Assembly: GCA_947501845.1 (NCBI GenBank)
Contig: CANMXP010000001.1
Coordinates: forward strand, 310,001 to 374,000
Length of the DNA stretch: 64,000 nt
Direction of reading: 5' to 3'
DNA from: an uncultured Flavobacteriaceae bacterium
GTDB taxonomy: Bacteria; Bacteroidota; Bacteroidia; Flavobacteriales; Flavobacteriaceae
Of this stretch, positions 61,268 through 64,000 are shown in pieces. Both the position numbers and the translations under genes were made by a program. The notes under the pieces were generated by a model. That model saw only the letters and a program-made list of their open reading frames with translations, did no database searches and was not told the DNA's origin. Each line of letters opens with the position of its first letter. Position 1 is the stretch's first letter.

Positions 61268-62821
61268 CTAATCTTCTGGCGGATACCCATGAATAGCCTC
61301 AAAAACTTCATCAAAATTTGAACGTAAATAGGCATTTAATTTCTTCCTGTAGTCTCCTTTTAACCACTCTACAAAATTATAAGTACTCTTACTTATACAC
61401 TTTGTGTAGCGCTGTATTCTAAAATCTATATCATCTCCCAACATTTTAGCCAACCCCAAAGCATCATAGACATCCTCACTGTTTTCAATACAAATCTTTG
61501 CATGTTGCTCTATAGAACGTTCTAAAACAACTTTTGAGGACTGTCCGCTCCTAATAGATTCTATGTAGGTCCTTTGTATATCAAAGTAAACCTCTTTAGA
61601 CTTGGAGAATTCTTTACGCAATTCATCTGGCATTTCATACCTAAAATTGCTTTCTAATTCCTCGTCACTTAAAATAGCATCTAAATAGTAATTTGGTGAT
61701 TTAAAAATGCGTTGCCAGTCTAAATTGTCACCCCAAGGACCAAATCGATGAAAATTGTTTCCTAAATCAATAACACTAAATGTATTTTTATCTTTTAAAA
61801 TACGAGAACCACGACCTATCATTTGATAATAAAGCGTCAATGATTTAGTTGCTCTGTTTAAAATAATACTCTCAACCGTTGGCTCATCAAATCCCGTGGT
61901 TAAAATACTCACCGAAGTCAAAATGGCATCAGGCGTTTTTTTAAACCACTGTAAAATAAGTGCACGTTCTTTTTTAGTATTTGTATTATCTAAATGAGCT
62001 ATAGGATATCCTGCTCTTCTAAAAGTATCGTAAACATGTAATGAGGTATTAATTCCATTATTAAAAATCAATGTCTTTTTACCCTTCGAACGCTCTTCAT
62101 AAGCTTGTAAAAGCTTGCTAAGCATATCGTTATCAGTATATAAGTCTTCAGAAGATTTTACTGTATAATCCCCATTAGCGCCAACTACTAACGAGGTTAG
62201 ACCTACGTTATAAGAAAACATTTCGGCACGTGCTAAAAATCCATTTTCAATTAAAGATTCAATGCTTTCACCAACAATTAATTCATCATAATTATCGGTC
62301 ATAGGTAATTCTATACTAGAACTTAAAGGCGTAGCAGTAACTCCTAAGATAAACGATTGACTAAAAAATTTAAAAAGTTTTGTAAACGAGTTATAATGTG
62401 CTTCATCAATAATGACCAATCCAATATCCGAAATATCCAATTTATCGTCTTGCAATCTATTATTTAAGGTTTCAACCATAGCCACAAAACAGCTATATTC
62501 TGCTTGATCACTTAAATCGGCTTTACTATCAACCACTTTATTGTTTACTCCAAATTCTGTAAGTACGTTAGAGGTCTGCTTACACAATTCGATGCGGTGG
62601 GTCATCACCAATACCTTTTTTTTATGGGTTTTAAGATATTGTCTAACAATTTCAGAAAAAATAACAGTTTTCCCCCCTCCTGTTGGCAATTGGTACAATA
62701 AATGATAATCCTGTGGCGATTCATCAAAACTTTTAAAAATTTTATCGATAGCTCCTTTTTGGTAGCTATACAAGTCTTTTCCTGCTTTTCTTTCTTCTAA
62801 TTCTGTTATTGAAACGGACAT
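61268..62821 (-). CDS. DEAD/DEAH-box (SF2) helicase
   Basis: 517 aa. Q-motif-like YSYQKGAIDKIF, Walker A QLPTGGGKTV (about 46-55), MTHRIELCKQT (Ia), Walker B/DEAH VIIDEAHY, ILGVTATP (III), and in the second RecA domain LIFNNGINTSLHVYD, ILTSVSILTTGFDEPTVESIILNRATKSLTLYYQMIGRGSRIL (V-VI). It resembles the restriction-enzyme/UvrB-like branch, but without a nuclease. The C-terminal 120 residues are helical and unrecognised. It may act in DNA repair. Single gene with its own promoter region. Confidence 0.88.
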   Translation of the reverse strand: MSVSITELEERKAGKDLYSYQKGAIDKIFKSFDESPQDYHLLYQLPTGGGKTVIFSEIVRQYLKTHKKKVLVMTHRIELCKQTSNVLTEFGVNNKVVDSKADLSDQAEYSCFVAMVETLNNRLQDDKLDISDIGLVIIDEAHYNSFTKLFKFFSQSFILGVTATPLSSSIELPMTDNYDELIVGESIESLIENGFLARAEMFSYNVGLTSLVVGANGDYTVKSSEDLYTDNDMLSKLLQAYEERSKGKKTLIFNNGINTSLHVYDTFRRAGYPIAHLDNTNTKKERALILQWFKKTPDAILTSVSILTTGFDEPTVESIILNRATKSLTLYYQMIGRGSRILKDKNTFSVIDLGNNFHRFGPWGDNLDWQRIFKSPNYYLDAILSDEELESNFRYEMPDELRKEFSKSKEVYFDIQRTYIESIRSGQSSKVVLERSIEQHAKICIENSEDVYDALGLAKMLGDDIDFRIQRYTKCISKSTYNFVEWLKGDYRKKLNAYLRSNFDEVFEAIHGYPPED

Positions 62822-62841
62822 CCCTATAATTTTATGACGTG

Positions 62842-62849
62842 CAAAAATA
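62842..62849 (-). promoter_or_regulatory. Candidate -7 box of the helicase gene (TATTTTTG)
   Basis: On the minus strand the octamer matches TAnnTTTG and is about 20 nt upstream of the ATG at 62821, giving a short leader. No -33 element was found. Confidence 0.35.
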
Positions 62850-63016
62850 ACACCTTTGTAGGGTTTATCACGAATGTTTATTACGAAAATTGTAAATGAT
62901 TATTTTTTTATACTGAAAATGAATAAGTTAAACAGCAAATTAAACTTATTTAATTTTTTCAAGTCATACATCAATATAAATTCACATAATACCCAATAAC
63001 TAAAAACTCGACATCT

Positions 63017-64000
63017 ATGATTCGTTATATTTTTATTTATCTATTTATACTAATATTTTTTTCCTGTAGCAATTCTATAGAGACCATTTATAATGCTGAA
63101 GAAGACCAAGAGAATCCTCAAAATGCAGCTCCAAATATTTTACTTATTATTGCAGACGATATGGGACTCGATGCAACGCCTGGTTATAACATAGGAAGCG
63201 AGAAACCTAATATGCCGCACTTACAAAGTTTGATGGATTCGGGCATAAAATTCACAAACTTATGGTCTAATCCAACATGTTCTCCCACGAGGGCCACTAT
63301 TTTAACAGGAAAATATGGATTTAGAACAGGTGTACTCAATGCAAGCGATGTATTGCCAACTTCTGAAACCTCTCTTCAAAGTTATATAAATACCAATGCT
63401 AGCACATCATACAATCATGCCGTTATTGGTAAATGGCACTTGTCAAATAACGTGAATCATCCAAACAACATGGGAATAAACCATTTCGCAGGTCTTATTG
63501 GTGGTGGTGTTCAATCATATTGGAATTGGAACTTAACGACTAATGGTATCACAACAAAATCTACAGAATATACGACTACCAAGTTCACCGATTTAGCTAT
63601 TAATTGGATAGCAGAACAAACAACCCCATGGTTTTTATGGCTAGCCTATAATGCACCACATACGCCATTTCACCTACCTCCTAACAATTTACATTCTCAA
63701 AGGGCTTTACCTTCTGATCAGGCGAGTATAGATAGTAACCCACGCCCCTACTATATGGCTGCACTCGAAGCACTGGATAGCGAAATGGGCCGATTGATCA
63801 ATTCAATACCCAAAGAAGAACTGGATAATACAGTTATCATTTTTATAGGAGACAATGGCACTCCAAATCAAGTTGTGCAAGAACACCCATCAACAAGAGC
63901 GAAAGGAAGCGTATATCAGGGAGGTGTTAATGTTCCTCTGGTTATTTCTGGGAAAAATGTGACACGTATTAATGAAACCGAAAGTGCCCTTATAAATACT
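63017..64000 (+). CDS. Sulfatase, Cys-type, lipoprotein (3' truncated)
   Basis: Open from the ATG at 63017 to the window end (328 codons visible). The lipoprotein signal is IRYIFIYLFILIFFSCSNS. The sulfatase signature is complete: APNILLIIADDMGLDATPGY (metal-binding DD), then TCSPTRATILTGKYGFRTG with Cys88 of CxPxR converted to formylglycine in active enzymes, KWHLS, and IIFIGDNGTPNQ. It hydrolyses a sulfate ester, in marine Bacteroidota often of algal polysaccharides. No polysaccharide-utilisation locus neighbours are visible in the window. Confidence 0.92.
   Translation, partial: MIRYIFIYLFILIFFSCSNSIETIYNAEEDQENPQNAAPNILLIIADDMGLDATPGYNIGSEKPNMPHLQSLMDSGIKFTNLWSNPTCSPTRATILTGKYGFRTGVLNASDVLPTSETSLQSYINTNASTSYNHAVIGKWHLSNNVNHPNNMGINHFAGLIGGGVQSYWNWNLTTNGITTKSTEYTTTKFTDLAINWIAEQTTPWFLWLAYNAPHTPFHLPPNNLHSQRALPSDQASIDSNPRPYYMAALEALDSEMGRLINSIPKEELDNTVIIFIGDNGTPNQVVQEHPSTRAKGSVYQGGVNVPLVISGKNVTRINETESALINT

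Overview
The window is AT-rich chromosomal DNA from a member of the Bacteroidota, most likely a marine-type Flavobacteriaceae. The signs are a type IX secretion (T9SS) C-terminal sorting domain, SusC-like/OMP beta-barrels, LytS/LytTR regulators, an ECF sigma operon with DUF4097/DUF2807-type proteins, DUF4251, a sulfatase, and Bacteroidota-style promoters (TAnnTTTG) without strong Shine-Dalgarno sites. No rRNA, tRNA, CRISPR, integrase, transposase or phage structural module was seen. The two phage-tail-collar proteins are free-standing and are not part of a prophage.

Layout. 1-2058 is the 3' part of a TonB-dependent-receptor-like barrel, followed by a beta-helix protein (2292-3326). 3394-9259 is a seven-gene minus-strand operon. 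It pairs a polyprenyl synthetase and a geranylgeranyl-reductase-family flavoenzyme with five cytoplasmic non-enzymatic proteins, several of which have phasin-like helical N-termini joined to Ig-like beta domains. 9763-14200 holds lipoproteins and a diverged pair of DUF4836-like proteins. 14355-23739 holds a tandem-domain protein of unknown function and then a six-gene operon: Tat-signal protein, formyltransferase-like protein, two tail-collar proteins, methyltransferase, and a giant T9SS Ig-repeat protein. 24104-25810 is a two-HKD phospholipase-D-like protein with a clean terminator. 26247-28731 is cupin/SRPBCC/DyP peroxidase. 28901-34559 is a four-gene operon: coiled-coil protein, conserved 594-aa protein, Trypco1-like small protein and Het-C-like membrane protein.

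34732-43660 is mostly envelope and regulatory: PKD-LamG lipoprotein, DUF5675, slipin, lipoproteins, an alpha/beta hydrolase without its serine, LytS/LytTR and DUF4251. 43837-48612 carries two tandem PsiD/phosphatidylserine-decarboxylase-like enzymes, a VAO-type FAD oxidase and a lipoprotein. 48977-54693 has an intradiol-dioxygenase-like protein lacking iron ligands, an M23/LysM peptidase, two proteins with LamG/DUF1080-like domains (one a membrane-tethered putative regulator), a GT9 and a RidA. 54907-58749 is an ECF sigma/anti-sigma/envelope operon. 58899-64000 contains two EamA transporters, a cold-shock protein, an SF2 helicase and a truncated sulfatase.

The best candidates for undescribed systems are the isoprenoid plus phasin/Ig operon (3394-9259) and the Het-C/Trypco1 quartet (28901-34559). 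Both operons, and the beta-helix gene at 2292, are preceded by a similar 26-nt motif (ATGAAAA, then AGGG, then C-rich, ending TTG), which suggests one regulon. All functional statements are from reading the sequence and remembered family motifs; no database search was run.
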